Origin: Polyangiaceae bacterium
GTDB taxonomy: Bacteria; Myxococcota_A; Polyangia; Polyangiales; Polyangiaceae
DNA: 64,000 nt
Reading direction: 5' to 3'
NCBI GenBank assembly: GCA_020633235.1
Contig: JACKEA010000004.1
Coordinates: 868,001-932,000, forward strand
This document shows positions 16,913-24,855 of the stretch, one piece after another; within the stretch, counting starts at the first letter, position 1; each line of letters starts with the position of its first letter. A model generated the notes under the pieces. It searched no databases and was not told where the DNA came from. It saw nothing but the letters and a program-made list of their open reading frames with translations. The position numbers were made by a program, and so were the translations under genes.

Positions 16913-17406
16913 TGGCGCGATTCAATTCAGAAGAAGTCCTCCGCTTCGCCGTCAACATCGAGAAGAACGGTGAGCGGTTCTACCGGCGCGCGGCGGAGCA
17001 GATGAAGGACCCGCGAGCGAGGGAGCTGTTCTCTTTTTTGGCGCGGGAAGAGGTCGGGCACGAGCAGCTCTTTTCGAGACTGCTCACCAAGCTCGGTCCG
17101 CTGGACGTCGACGTGCGCCACAGTGAGGAGTACCTCGCCTATCTCGAGGCCTACGTGGACAACGTGGTGTTCTCCCACGACAAGGCGGAAGCCGCGCTGG
17201 ACGGCGTGATCGACGAAGCCACCGCGCTAGGCTTTGCCATGCAGCGGGAGCAGGACTCGATCCTGTTCTACATGGAGCTCCGGGACATGGTGCCGGAGGA
17301 CGAGCGCCCCGCCATCGAAGCGGTGATCGACGAGGAACGCAGCCACTACCGAAAGCTCGCGGAGCTCGCCAAGCAGAGGGTGGCACCGGAGGCGGGGGGG
17401 GCGTGA
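16912..17406 (+). CDS. Rubrerythrin-like ferritin-fold di-iron protein
   Basis: A 164-aa four-helix di-iron domain. Ligand-like residues are Glu17 (IEKNGERFY), Glu47 and His50 (EEVGHEQ), Glu113 (REQDSILFY), and Glu142 with His145 (DEERSHY), the rubrerythrin pattern. There is no C-terminal rubredoxin domain. Such proteins reduce peroxide in anaerobes and microaerophiles. ATG 16912 overlaps the small Cys-rich gene (TGATG), and the stop overlaps the next gene (GTGA), so it belongs to the Rnf transcript. Protection of the oxygen-sensitive clusters is the natural inference. Confidence 0.88.
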   Translation: MARFNSEEVLRFAVNIEKNGERFYRRAAEQMKDPRARELFSFLAREEVGHEQLFSRLLTKLGPLDVDVRHSEEYLAYLEAYVDNVVFSHDKAEAALDGVIDEATALGFAMQREQDSILFYMELRDMVPEDERPAIEAVIDEERSHYRKLAELAKQRVAPEAGGA

Positions 17407-17993
17407 AGCTGTCGCGTCTCGAAGCGTACCTCGAGGCGCTGCCCAACGGGTTATCGTCCTACCCGACGTACACGCAGAAGGCGGCCGTCTATCGCCAGCT
17501 CGTCGGCAACCTGCCGCGTCTGCCTGCGCTCGACGCCCTGCCGGCGGAGCTCCGGGCACTGGTGAACGAGCCGCTCCCCGTGAGCGGATGGCTGACGGAG
17601 GCGCGCGCCAACGCCCTGTATTTGGCGCTGGCGGACGTGCGTGGCGTGAGCGACGCGCAGTTCGTCGACGAGTTCTACTCGGTGAACCGCGGCGTGTTGT
17701 CGAGCCCACTCTACAGCGTGCTGTTCCTGGTGCTCTCTCCCCAACGCTTGGTGCGCGGCGCCGCCACACGCTGGGGCAGCTTTCACCGCGGCATACGGCT
17801 GTCGATCAAGGCACAGCCGAAACAGACCACGGTGCGCATGGAGTACCCCGCCGAGCTCTTGCCGGAGATCCTCGCCCGCGCCTACGTGACGGCGTTCCAG
17901 GCAGCCGTGGAGCTGGCCGGCGGCAAGCACGTGAGCTTCAACGTGGCGGAGTACACGCCCGCGCATACCGTGTTCGACGGCAGCTGGGACTGA
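17403..17993 (+). CDS. Uncharacterised 196-aa protein, possible DUF2378-like
   Basis: The last gene of the Rnf transcript begins with GTG 17403 overlapping the rubrerythrin stop. It is soluble with no membrane helix or Cys pair. The order of helices followed by a short beta segment (FSVNRGVLSSPLYSVLFLVLSP, then TRWGSFHRGI and later VEYTPAHTVFD) resembles the myxobacterial DUF2378 (TIGR02265) family, whose function is unknown. I am not certain of that family. Its position suggests a link to the redox cluster but gives no activity. Confidence 0.7.
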   Translation: MKLSRLEAYLEALPNGLSSYPTYTQKAAVYRQLVGNLPRLPALDALPAELRALVNEPLPVSGWLTEARANALYLALADVRGVSDAQFVDEFYSVNRGVLSSPLYSVLFLVLSPQRLVRGAATRWGSFHRGIRLSIKAQPKQTTVRMEYPAELLPEILARAYVTAFQAAVELAGGKHVSFNVAEYTPAHTVFDGSWD

Positions 17994-18000
17994 GAGCACC

Positions 18001-18852
18001 TCAAGGGGGCGACTTCCTCTGCACCGCCGCCGCCGCGTCCTTCAAGAGGTCGCCGTCGCGCAGGCAGGGCCAGCAGTCGTCGACCTTCTTCTCGCCGCAG
18101 CCGCGCTTGTTGAAGAAGCGGATCATGGGAACGATGGCTCGGCGGTCGCCGACCAGCTTGGCGCGCTCCAGTACCTTGGGCGCGTCCTCGCACTTCTCGA
18201 CCTTGCGGAGCTCGAGGGTCACGGACAGGGGGCGCGAAGCCTTCTTGTACACGTCCTTCGAGTACAAGAGCTCTTCCGCCAGGTCCGCCATGTCCCCCTT
18301 CTTCAGGCTGGTGAGGGTGGAGTACAGGAGGTCCGGCCCCGTGGGACCCTTCATTTTCGCGTAGGCGAGCAGCAGGTCCGGCGCCACCTCTTCGTCCTTG
18401 CTGAGCTCCTTCAGCCGCGCCGCCACGTCCTTGTCTTCCTTGGCGAGCTTAGGAACCAGCTCGATCTTGCGCGCCAGCTCGTCAATCTCTTTGCGCTTCT
18501 CGTTGGCCCGCACATGGACGAGCGCCACGGCCTCGTCGGAGGTTCGCTCGCTCACGGCCATGCCGCGGAGCTTCTTGATCGCGTCCGCGTTTCCCGCGAC
18601 GGCGCGCTCCGAAAGCGGCTGCTCCTTCTTCTTGACGCCGCCGTCCACAGCGGCGCTGGCCGATGGTGCCGCCTCGGCGCTGGCCGCGGGGGCCGCCTTG
18701 GCTCGTTTGCTCTTGCCATCACCGCTCATGCTCGCCGCCGTGACGATCGCCGCCAGCAGGCCGCCCGCGACGAACGCGGCGACACCGGTGATGATGAGCG
18801 GGCCTTTCTTCGACTTGGGACGAAACGCGAGCTCGTCGACTTCCTGAGTCAC
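18001..18852 (-). CDS. Membrane-anchored Lys/Ala-rich protein, unknown function
   Basis: About 283 aa from GTG 18852, which is uncertain because the open frame extends further upstream and no good ribosome site decides it. A short cytoplasmic head (ELAFRPKSKKG) leads to one helix (GPLIITGVAAFVAGGLLA) and then an Ala/Ser/Lys linker and an all-helical, highly charged domain with four late cysteines (VEKCED, KRGCGE, DDCWPCLRD). No family recognised. The head followed by an extracytoplasmic helical part is common among myxobacterial envelope proteins. It converges with the Rnf transcript, 7 bases apart. Confidence 0.65.
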   Translation of the reverse strand: MTQEVDELAFRPKSKKGPLIITGVAAFVAGGLLAAIVTAASMSGDGKSKRAKAAPAASAEAAPSASAAVDGGVKKKEQPLSERAVAGNADAIKKLRGMAVSERTSDEAVALVHVRANEKRKEIDELARKIELVPKLAKEDKDVAARLKELSKDEEVAPDLLLAYAKMKGPTGPDLLYSTLTSLKKGDMADLAEELLYSKDVYKKASRPLSVTLELRKVEKCEDAPKVLERAKLVGDRRAIVPMIRFFNKRGCGEKKVDDCWPCLRDGDLLKDAAAAVQRKSPP

Positions 18853-18920
18853 GACGACGAGCTTGTCGCTTCGCTCCAAAGTTCGCAACAGTGTTGGCGA
18901 CGATCGACGGGGATCGCGCC

Positions 18921-18971
18921 GGACCAACAAACAAATGATCCGGCTTCTCTTGTTGAATCGCCGCGGAACCT
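18921..18971. repeat. Dispersed short repeat, copy 1 (two facing half-copies)
   Basis: GGACCAACAA (18921-18930) faces TTGTTGAATCGCCGCGGAACC (ending 18970), giving two inverted half-copies around an 18-base centre. The second shares the longer left flank CCGGCTTCTC with the copy at 23541. Lies between two minus-strand genes. Confidence 0.6.
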
Positions 18972-19393
18972 CACGCCCAGGCGCTGGTGCCCACGTTGAT
19001 TTCCGGCATGGTCGGCCGTCGCGGTCGGTCGGGCAGCACGTAGAAAAGCCAATACACGGGGAACGCGAGCACACCGACGAACACGAAAGCGGCGATCCAC
19101 AGCGCGATGAAGGCCGTGGTGGCGCCCGGCAAACGCGCCGCGTGGATGGAAAACGGGATGGCGAGGAGCAGCTCCAGCAGAGCAATGCCAATCATCGCGA
19201 ACGCGAGGCCGAGCCATTCTGCGGTGGAAAACGCCGAGCCGAACAGGGTGGGGAAGGGATTGCCGCTCAGGTGCCCGGTGCTGGAAAGCTCGATGGTGAT
19301 GACACGATAGACCGCGAAAACGGCGATGCCGACGATCGCCAGCAGCGGCAACAGCGCACCAACGGCGAGGGCGAGCTTCGAGCCCCGACTCAT
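18971..19393 (-). CDS. Small membrane protein with about four helices
   Basis: A 140-aa protein from ATG 19393 (MSRGSKLALAVG); an in-frame ATG about 19 residues upstream is possible and no clear ribosome site decides. Hydrophobic stretches lie at about residues 7-28, 52-75, 85-107 and 112-130, with the tail VLPDRPRRPTMPEINVG outside. The LAFPVYWLFYVLP end slightly resembles the PLDc_N two-helix anchors, but the similarity is too weak to name it. Function unknown. Confidence 0.6.
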   Translation of the reverse strand: MSRGSKLALAVGALLPLLAIVGIAVFAVYRVITIELSSTGHLSGNPFPTLFGSAFSTAEWLGLAFAMIGIALLELLLAIPFSIHAARLPGATTAFIALWIAAFVFVGVLAFPVYWLFYVLPDRPRRPTMPEINVGTSAWA

Positions 19394-19495
19394 GTGCCAT
19401 GTACGTGGATGTGTGCCTCGTGCTTCCCCCAGGCGTCCAAGTGTCGGCAATTCTGAGCATTTGTGCGCCGTCGCCGGTGGCGGTATGACACCTAC

Positions 19496-20074
19496 ATGAG
19501 GCTATCGCGAGCGTTGGGGTCGATCATCAGCGTTTCATTGCTCGTGGCCTGCGGCGGATCGCCGCCGCCGCCTGCGGCGCCACCAGAGCCCGCTCCGGTG
19601 AAGAAGCCCGAGCCCCCGCCGCCGCCTCCGGAGCCGGAGCCGAGTGCGGAGCCCGAGCCCGAAGCGCCGCCTCCGGAGCCAGCCGCACCGGAGAAGCCGA
19701 AGTCGACGGCGACCATCGGCGGCACCAGCTTGAGCGACGTCAGCGCCGAAGCGGTGATCGCCGAGGTGCAGAAGTTGAAGTGGGCGCCGGAGAAGGTCGC
19801 CGTGAGCGGCGGTACCGTCGGCAAGTACGAGAACATCCGCTTCGGGATCACCGACGGCAAGCAGAGTGGGTACATCGAGATCGTGCGTCCGGCGAAGGAC
19901 CCGACGGGCAGCACGGCCAGCATGATGCCGCCCAAGGATCAGAAGGCCATGAAGGAGAGCTCCGGCGCGGCCACCTATCTGGATCCCGACGGCGACGTGA
20001 TCGTGATCGTGATGGTGGACGGCGGAAAGACCGCCGTCGCCAAGAAGCTGCTCGACAAGCTCGTCCAGAAGTGA
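19496..20074 (+). CDS. Pro-rich lipoprotein, unknown function
   Basis: The 192-aa precursor has a lipoprotein signal ending in SLLVAC (Cys19), then about 50 residues of Pro/Glu-rich linker and a small globular domain with the pattern GKYENIRFGI and GYIEIVRPA. ATG 19496 places the signal correctly. The Pro linker plus a small soluble domain is common for myxobacterial envelope lipoproteins and would let the domain reach through peptidoglycan. No enzyme motif seen. Confidence 0.75.
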   Translation: MRLSRALGSIISVSLLVACGGSPPPPAAPPEPAPVKKPEPPPPPPEPEPSAEPEPEAPPPEPAAPEKPKSTATIGGTSLSDVSAEAVIAEVQKLKWAPEKVAVSGGTVGKYENIRFGITDGKQSGYIEIVRPAKDPTGSTASMMPPKDQKAMKESSGAATYLDPDGDVIVIVMVDGGKTAVAKKLLDKLVQK

Positions 20075-20195
20075 CCGCCGACGTGCGGGGCGCCCGTGCT
20101 ATGTTGCGCGCCCCGTGGCCGGCCCCAGCGTAACTCCGCCCCTGGACGTTCGGCGTTCTGCCGGCGTCGCCGCCACACGCAGGAGCGTCGCGGGC

Positions 20196-22154
20196 GTGCG
20201 CCCGCGTACGCCCCAGGACGACGAGCTGGATTACGCGGCGGTGGGCCTGATTTCCGGCCTCGAGGTGCACCAGCAGCTGCTCACGGAGCGCAAGCTCTTC
20301 TGCAACTGCCCCGCCGGTCGCTACACCCGTACGCACGATGGCACCGTGCTCCGGCACATGCGCCCCACGCTCTCCGAGCTCGGCGTGTACGACGGCACCG
20401 CGCTGATGGAGTTCAAGACGCGGAAGCAGATCATCTATCTGCTGAACGCCGAGAACACCTGCACCTACGAGATGGACGACACGCCGCCCTTTCTCGTGAG
20501 CCAGCCGGCGCTCGACATCGCCATCGAGCAATGTCTCATGCTCGGCTGCGACATCGTGGACGAAGTGCACGTCGCTCGGAAGCAGTACCTCGACGGCTCC
20601 ATCCCGACGGGATTTCAGCGCACGGCCATCGTGGGCGTGAACGGCAAGCTGCCGTTTCGCGGGCGCGAGATCCGCGTCACGCAGGTGAGCGTGGAGGAAG
20701 ACTCCTGTAGGGAGGTGACGGACCGCGGGCATCTCATCGTGTGGCGGACGGATCGCCTGGGCATGCCGCTGATCGAGACCGTGACGGCGCCGGATCTGCG
20801 TACGCCGGACGAAGTGGAGGAGGCGATCCTGCTGGTGGGCCGCGTGTGTCGCTCCACGGGGCACGTGCGCGTGGGCATGGGAGCCAGCCGTCAGGACGTG
20901 AACGTGAGCGTGCGGGGCGGCCGGCGCATCGAGATCAAGGGTGTGCCCCAGGCGGGGTGGGCGCCCGCGCTGGTGCACGGCGAGGCCGTGCGGCAGGTGA
21001 ACTTGCTGCGGCTCCAGCAGGAGCTCGCCCGCCGCGGCTTTTCCACGCCGGAGAGCATCACGACGGAAACGGCGGACGTCACCGAGCTGTTCGCGCACTC
21101 GCCGGCGCCGTATCTCACGCGGGAGGGCTTTGGCGCCTGGTGCGAGGTCGAAAACCGCCGTCTGGGGCTGGAGCTCGGAGAAGGCGGCTTCTCGGTGCTG
21201 GCGGTGAAGCTCGTGGGCCTCGCCGGTACGCTGAATTTCCCGACACAGCCGGCGCGGACCTTCGCCAACGAGCTCGCCGGGCGCGTGCGGGTGATCGCGG
21301 GGCTCGATCAGCTGCCCATCCTGGTGCACTCGGAGGATTGGCCGTCCACCCTCGCGGAGCTCCAGGCCGTACGTGCGCGCCTCCAAGCGGGGGAGAACGA
21401 TGCCGTGGTCATCGTGTGGGGGCCGACGCGAGACACCTTTACGGCGGCGGAAGAGATCCGTATCCGTTACGCCGAGGCGACGGACGGCGTGCCGAACGAA
21501 ACGCGGCAGCCCTTCGAGGATGGCAGCACGGACTTCGAGCGCATCTTGCCGGGGCCGGATCGCATGTATCCGGACACCGACTCGCCGCCCACGCGGCTCA
21601 CGCGGGAGCGCATACATGGGCTCCAAACCAAGCTGCCGCCGCGGCCGTGGGAGCGCGAAGCTCGTTACGCCGCCGCGGGCGTACCGGAGCCCACGCGCCA
21701 CTACTTGATTCGCCGGGGTGGCGCGCGGCTCGTGGACCGCGCGGCGGACGAGTGGGGAGCGGAGCTCCGCTTCGCGTGTTTTCTCGTCGGTGAGCGCCTG
21801 CGCGGGCTGACCCGAGCCCGCGTGCCGGTGGCCGGCATAGACGACGCGACGTGGGCCGAGTTCTTCCGCGCCGTGAAGGAGCGGCCCGTGCTCGCGCAGG
21901 CGTGGGAGCGCGTGGTGCGGGCGATGGCGGCGGGGCGCAAGGTGTCGGATGTGCTCGCGGAGCTCGGAGCGCCGCCGGCCGATCTGCGCGCGGAGCTTTC
22001 GTCGCGCGTCGAGCAGGCTCGGTGCGAAGCCTACGACGACGATCCCGGGCGCGTGTTTCGCTACGCTCTCAAACGCGTGATGCCGGAGTATCGCGGCCGT
22101 GTGGAGGCCTCGCGGGTGGTCGCGGAAGTCCGGACCTTGCTGGAGGGCGCATGA
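20196..22154 (+). CDS. gatE: Archaeal-type Glu-tRNA(Gln) amidotransferase subunit GatE
   Basis: About 652 aa. GatE binds Glu-tRNA(Gln) and activates the glutamyl group for amidation, using ammonia from GatD. The GatB/E cradle starts with GLISGLEVHQQL and the Cys pair FCNCP. The sequence then holds the AspRS-like insertion specific to GatE (about 290-405; KLVGLAGTLN, DQLPILVHSEDW, GPTRDTFTAAEEI), the signature GVPNETRQ followed by PGPDRMYPDTDSPP, and a helical/YqeY tail. The insertion is what separates GatE from bacterial GatB. GTG 20196 follows AGGAG by 10 bases; a GTG at 20115 is the alternative. The gene overlaps gatD by ATGA. The archaeal-type identity is firm, and its presence in a bacterium is unusual. 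Confidence 0.93.
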   Translation: MRPRTPQDDELDYAAVGLISGLEVHQQLLTERKLFCNCPAGRYTRTHDGTVLRHMRPTLSELGVYDGTALMEFKTRKQIIYLLNAENTCTYEMDDTPPFLVSQPALDIAIEQCLMLGCDIVDEVHVARKQYLDGSIPTGFQRTAIVGVNGKLPFRGREIRVTQVSVEEDSCREVTDRGHLIVWRTDRLGMPLIETVTAPDLRTPDEVEEAILLVGRVCRSTGHVRVGMGASRQDVNVSVRGGRRIEIKGVPQAGWAPALVHGEAVRQVNLLRLQQELARRGFSTPESITTETADVTELFAHSPAPYLTREGFGAWCEVENRRLGLELGEGGFSVLAVKLVGLAGTLNFPTQPARTFANELAGRVRVIAGLDQLPILVHSEDWPSTLAELQAVRARLQAGENDAVVIVWGPTRDTFTAAEEIRIRYAEATDGVPNETRQPFEDGSTDFERILPGPDRMYPDTDSPPTRLTRERIHGLQTKLPPRPWEREARYAAAGVPEPTRHYLIRRGGARLVDRAADEWGAELRFACFLVGERLRGLTRARVPVAGIDDATWAEFFRAVKERPVLAQAWERVVRAMAAGRKVSDVLAELGAPPADLRAELSSRVEQARCEAYDDDPGRVFRYALKRVMPEYRGRVEASRVVAEVRTLLEGA

Positions 22155-23536
22155 GCGACGATCCGCTGAAGGGCTACAAGGGGCGCGCGCGGGCGAAGCT
22201 CGGCGAGTGGGGCGTCCGGGTGTGGAGCGACGTGGTCGCCAAGAACGACGCGGGGAGCGAGTTCGAAGGCGTGATCCTTCCGCGCAGCGAGACGCTGGAC
22301 GACGAGCACATCGTGATCAAGCTCCGCACCGGTTACAACGTGGGGCTGCACATCGATCGCATCCGTGAGGTGCGCGAGGTCGGCTACAAAGAGGCCGTGT
22401 ACAAGATCCCCGAGCGCGCCTTTCCATCGCGCCCGGATCTGCCGAAGGTCACGCTGCTGGGCACCGGCGGCACTATCGCCTCCCGGCTGGATTACCGCAC
22501 CGGCGCGGTGATCCCCGCCTTCACTCCGGGAGAGCTGTACGGTGCCGTGCCGGAGCTGGCGGACATCGCGAACCTCACCACCAAGAAGCTCTTCGGCGTG
22601 TTCTCCGAGAACATGGGCAAGGAGCAGTACCTGGTGTTGGCGCGCTCCATCGGCGAAGAAATCGAAGCCGGCGCCGACGGCATCGTGGTGGGGCACGGGA
22701 CCGACACCATGGGGCACACCGCGGCGGTGCTGTCGTTCATGGTGCAGGACTCGCCCGTGCCCATCGTGCTGGTCGGATCGCAGCGGTCCAGCGATCGCCC
22801 CTCCAGCGACGCCGCGCTGAACCTGATCCATGCGGTGCGCACCGCCGGCACCGGCAACATCGCCGAGGTGCAGATCTGCATGTTCGGCCCCACCTCCGAC
22901 CGCTACGCGCTGCTCCACCGTGGCACTCGCTGTCGCAAGATGCACTCGAGCTACCGCAGCACCTTCCGCACCCTCGGGGACGTGCCGCTGGCCATGGTGG
23001 GCGAGGACATCACCTACGTCACCGATCGCTACTTGCCGCGGGACCCGGAGCGCAAAGTGCGCGTGACCGCGAGCTACGAAGATCGCACGACCATCCTCTA
23101 CTACTACCCCGGCATGAAGCCGGACGTGGTGGACGGGCTGGTTGCCGCCGGCTATCGCGGCATCGTGATCGCGGGCACCGGTCTCGGTCACGTGAACAAG
23201 CCGCTGTTCCCTGCCCTCGAGCGTGCGCGCAAGGCCGGCGTGCACGTGGTGATGACCGTGCAAACGCTGTGGGGCTACGCGCAGATGTACGTGTACGACA
23301 CCGGGCGAGACTTGCTCGAGCTCGGCGTCGTGCCGCTCGACAACATGCTGCCGGAAACCGCGCTCATGAAGCTCTCCTGGGTGCTCGGCCAGACGGACGA
23401 TCACGACGAGGTGCTACGCCAGATGCGCACGCCCATCGCCCACGAGACCACGCCGCGGGAGCCGCACAACGGCTATCTCATCCTTCAGGGCGGGTTGCCC
23501 GAGACGGAGGATTTCATCTCCGGCCACTGGAAATAG
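22151..23536 (+). CDS. gatD: Archaeal-type Glu-tRNA(Gln) amidotransferase subunit GatD (asparaginase-like)
   Basis: A 461-aa glutaminase that supplies ammonia to GatE. Residues 1-95 form the GatD-specific N-terminal barrel (PRSETLDDEHIVIKLRTGYN), which plain L-asparaginases lack. The asparaginase core has GTGGTIAS at 104-111 and GHGTDTM at 181-187 with the two catalytic threonines, plus the GSQRSSDRPSSDA loop used by GatD. The late region with HSSYRSTF and QTLWGYAQMYVYDTG is also archaeal GatD-like. ATG 22151 overlaps the gatE stop, so the two subunits are co-translated. With gatE this gives a complete transamidosome enzyme for Gln-tRNA(Gln). Confidence 0.95.
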   Translation: MSDDPLKGYKGRARAKLGEWGVRVWSDVVAKNDAGSEFEGVILPRSETLDDEHIVIKLRTGYNVGLHIDRIREVREVGYKEAVYKIPERAFPSRPDLPKVTLLGTGGTIASRLDYRTGAVIPAFTPGELYGAVPELADIANLTTKKLFGVFSENMGKEQYLVLARSIGEEIEAGADGIVVGHGTDTMGHTAAVLSFMVQDSPVPIVLVGSQRSSDRPSSDAALNLIHAVRTAGTGNIAEVQICMFGPTSDRYALLHRGTRCRKMHSSYRSTFRTLGDVPLAMVGEDITYVTDRYLPRDPERKVRVTASYEDRTTILYYYPGMKPDVVDGLVAAGYRGIVIAGTGLGHVNKPLFPALERARKAGVHVVMTVQTLWGYAQMYVYDTGRDLLELGVVPLDNMLPETALMKLSWVLGQTDDHDEVLRQMRTPIAHETTPREPHNGYLILQGGLPETEDFISGHWK

Positions 23537-23540
23537 CCGG

Positions 23541-23570
23541 CTTCTCTTGTTGGCCCGCCGCGGAACCACG
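23541..23570. repeat. Dispersed short repeat, copy 2
   Basis: CTTCTCTTGTTGGCCCGCCG followed by CGGAACCACG, five bases after the gatD stop. It shares left flank and core with the copies at 18921-18971 and 29872. A second CCGCGG at 23575-23580 allows a weak hairpin. No U-tract. Confidence 0.65.
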
Positions 23571-23606
23571 CGTCCCGCGGTGAGAGCAGAGGGCAGGGGA
23601 CTGAGG

Positions 23607-23748
23607 GTGGAGGGGGTGAGGTGCGCGGAAATCGGTTGGTATGTAAAGTAGTTTGGCGCGCAAGGGGGCAGAGGGCAGGGGGCAGAGGGCTGAGCGTGGA
23701 GGGGGTGAGGTGCGCGGAAATCGGTTGATATGTAAAGTAATTTGACGC
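23607..23748. repeat. Two direct copies of a 53-bp sequence
   Basis: Positions 23607-23659 and 23696-23748 are near-identical: GTGGAGGGGGTGAGGTGCGC, then GGAAATCGGTTG(G/A)TATG, then TAAAGTA(G/A)TTTG(G/A)CGC. Both are preceded by GAGGGCAGGGG-type runs. The TATGTAAAGTA part is AT-rich against the surrounding GC, so each copy could hold a promoter-like or binding site. The stretch 23537-24150 holds no convincing gene. Confidence 0.7.
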
Positions 23749-23797
23749 CGCGGGAGCAGGGGGAAGTGCGGATGTGGTGGGGGCGAGCGTTGAGAGT

Positions 23798-23969
23798 GAC
23801 GCGGGCCGGAAGGGGACGGCGTGCTTCGACCCGGAAGGGGACGGGGTGCTTCGACCCGGAAGGGGACGGGGTGCTTCGGGGACGGGGTGCTTCGACGCGG
23901 GCCGGCAGGGGACGGGGTGCTTCGACGCGGGTCGGAAGGGGACGGCGTGCTTCGACGCGGGGCTGGAAG
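23798..23969. repeat. Minisatellite, about six units
   Basis: GACGG(G/C)GTGCTTCGAC-type units of 24 to about 30 bases (GGAAGGGGACGGGGTGCTTC plus CGACCCGG) repeat about six times with small length changes. Read in one frame they give GTGCFD-type peptides, but no start, ribosome site or conserved end supports a gene. Likely a slippage-prone non-coding array. Confidence 0.7.
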
Positions 23970-24150
23970 GCGAGAGGGCTCCTGCTCGGGAGCTTGATCG
24001 TAGCTGCGTCCTCGCCTGCCTCAAGGCCAAGCCGGGCTGCGCCCGGTGCGCGGGCGCTGCGCGCCGCGCAGCCTTGACCCAGGCTGCGGGCGCCAGCGGG
24101 GGGTGGAGGAGTGCTTCGAGCAACAAGCGAAGCAGAAGGAGCAAAGGACC

Positions 24151-24476
24151 ATGTTGAGGATCTACTCGTTCGTGCTGGAGTTGGTGGCCAGGTTGCGCAC
24201 GCTCATCGGGGTCATCGAACGCAAGGATCGGGACCTTGGGCGGCAGCTCCGGCGGTGCACCGCAAGCGTCGGGCTCAACCTGGCGGAGGGTCAGTACAGT
24301 CGAGGCAAGAACCGAGCGGCGCGCTATCACAACGCGCTCGGCTCCGCGCGGGAGATGGTCGCCTGCTTCGAAATGGCCGCGCCCTCGGCTACATTCCTCC
24401 CGTCTCGGCCGAGCTCGAGGCAGACTTCAACCGCGTCATCGGTACGCTCGTGCGGCTCGTCGAACGCGCCAGCTAG
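24151..24476 (+). pseudogene. Frameshifted four-helix bundle protein (S23 / 23S rRNA-IVP family)
   Basis: ATG 24151 with AAGGA upstream opens a four-helix bundle protein of the S23/IVP type: IYSFVLELVARLRTLIGVIE, then DLGRQLRRCTASVGLNLAEG, then the tyrosine helix RAARYHNALGSAREM. After CFEMA at about 24380 the frame is lost. The normal end (ALGYIPPVSAELEADFNRVIG, then TLVRLVERAS) continues one frame over to TAG 24476. Removing one G near 24381 restores a 108-aa protein of usual family length. This is a one-base insertion or a sequencing error. Such genes occur inside 23S rRNA of some bacteria but also stand alone, as here. Confidence 0.8.
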
Positions 24477-24696
24477 GGTGGCCGGCGCGCGGTGCGTCAC
24501 GGTGGACACGAGTCCTCGCGCATCCCATCGCGGCCACAAGAGTGAGCAAGGGGCAAGGGAACTGCAAGCCACGAGGTCGCGACGTCGTCCGGGGGTTGTG
24601 GCGCGGCGAAATTCGTTCGGGTTCGAACGGATTTCCGCGACCGGGAGACCGTGTGATTGGCGGGGGTGTGGGGGCGGCGAGAGCGGGTGCGGGGCC

Positions 24697-24816
24697 ATGC
24701 GGGAGGCGGAGCTCCGGGCCATCCGGGAGGCGGAGCTCCGGGCAATGCGGGAGGCGGAGCTCCGGGCAATGCGGGAGGCGGAGCTCCGGGCGCTGCGCGA
24801 GGCGGAGCTCCGGGCG
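24697..24816. repeat. Five 24-bp tandem units
   Basis: Five units of ATGCGGGAGGCGGAGCTCCG plus GGCN, each 24 bases so that a frame stays open through the array (MREAELRA or, in another frame, GGGAPGNA). No start signal or conserved flank supports translation. The stretch 24477-24855 otherwise holds nothing I can support. Confidence 0.7.
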
Positions 24817-24855
24817 ATGCGCGACTGGATGCACGACCCAGGGCGGGCGCGGGGC

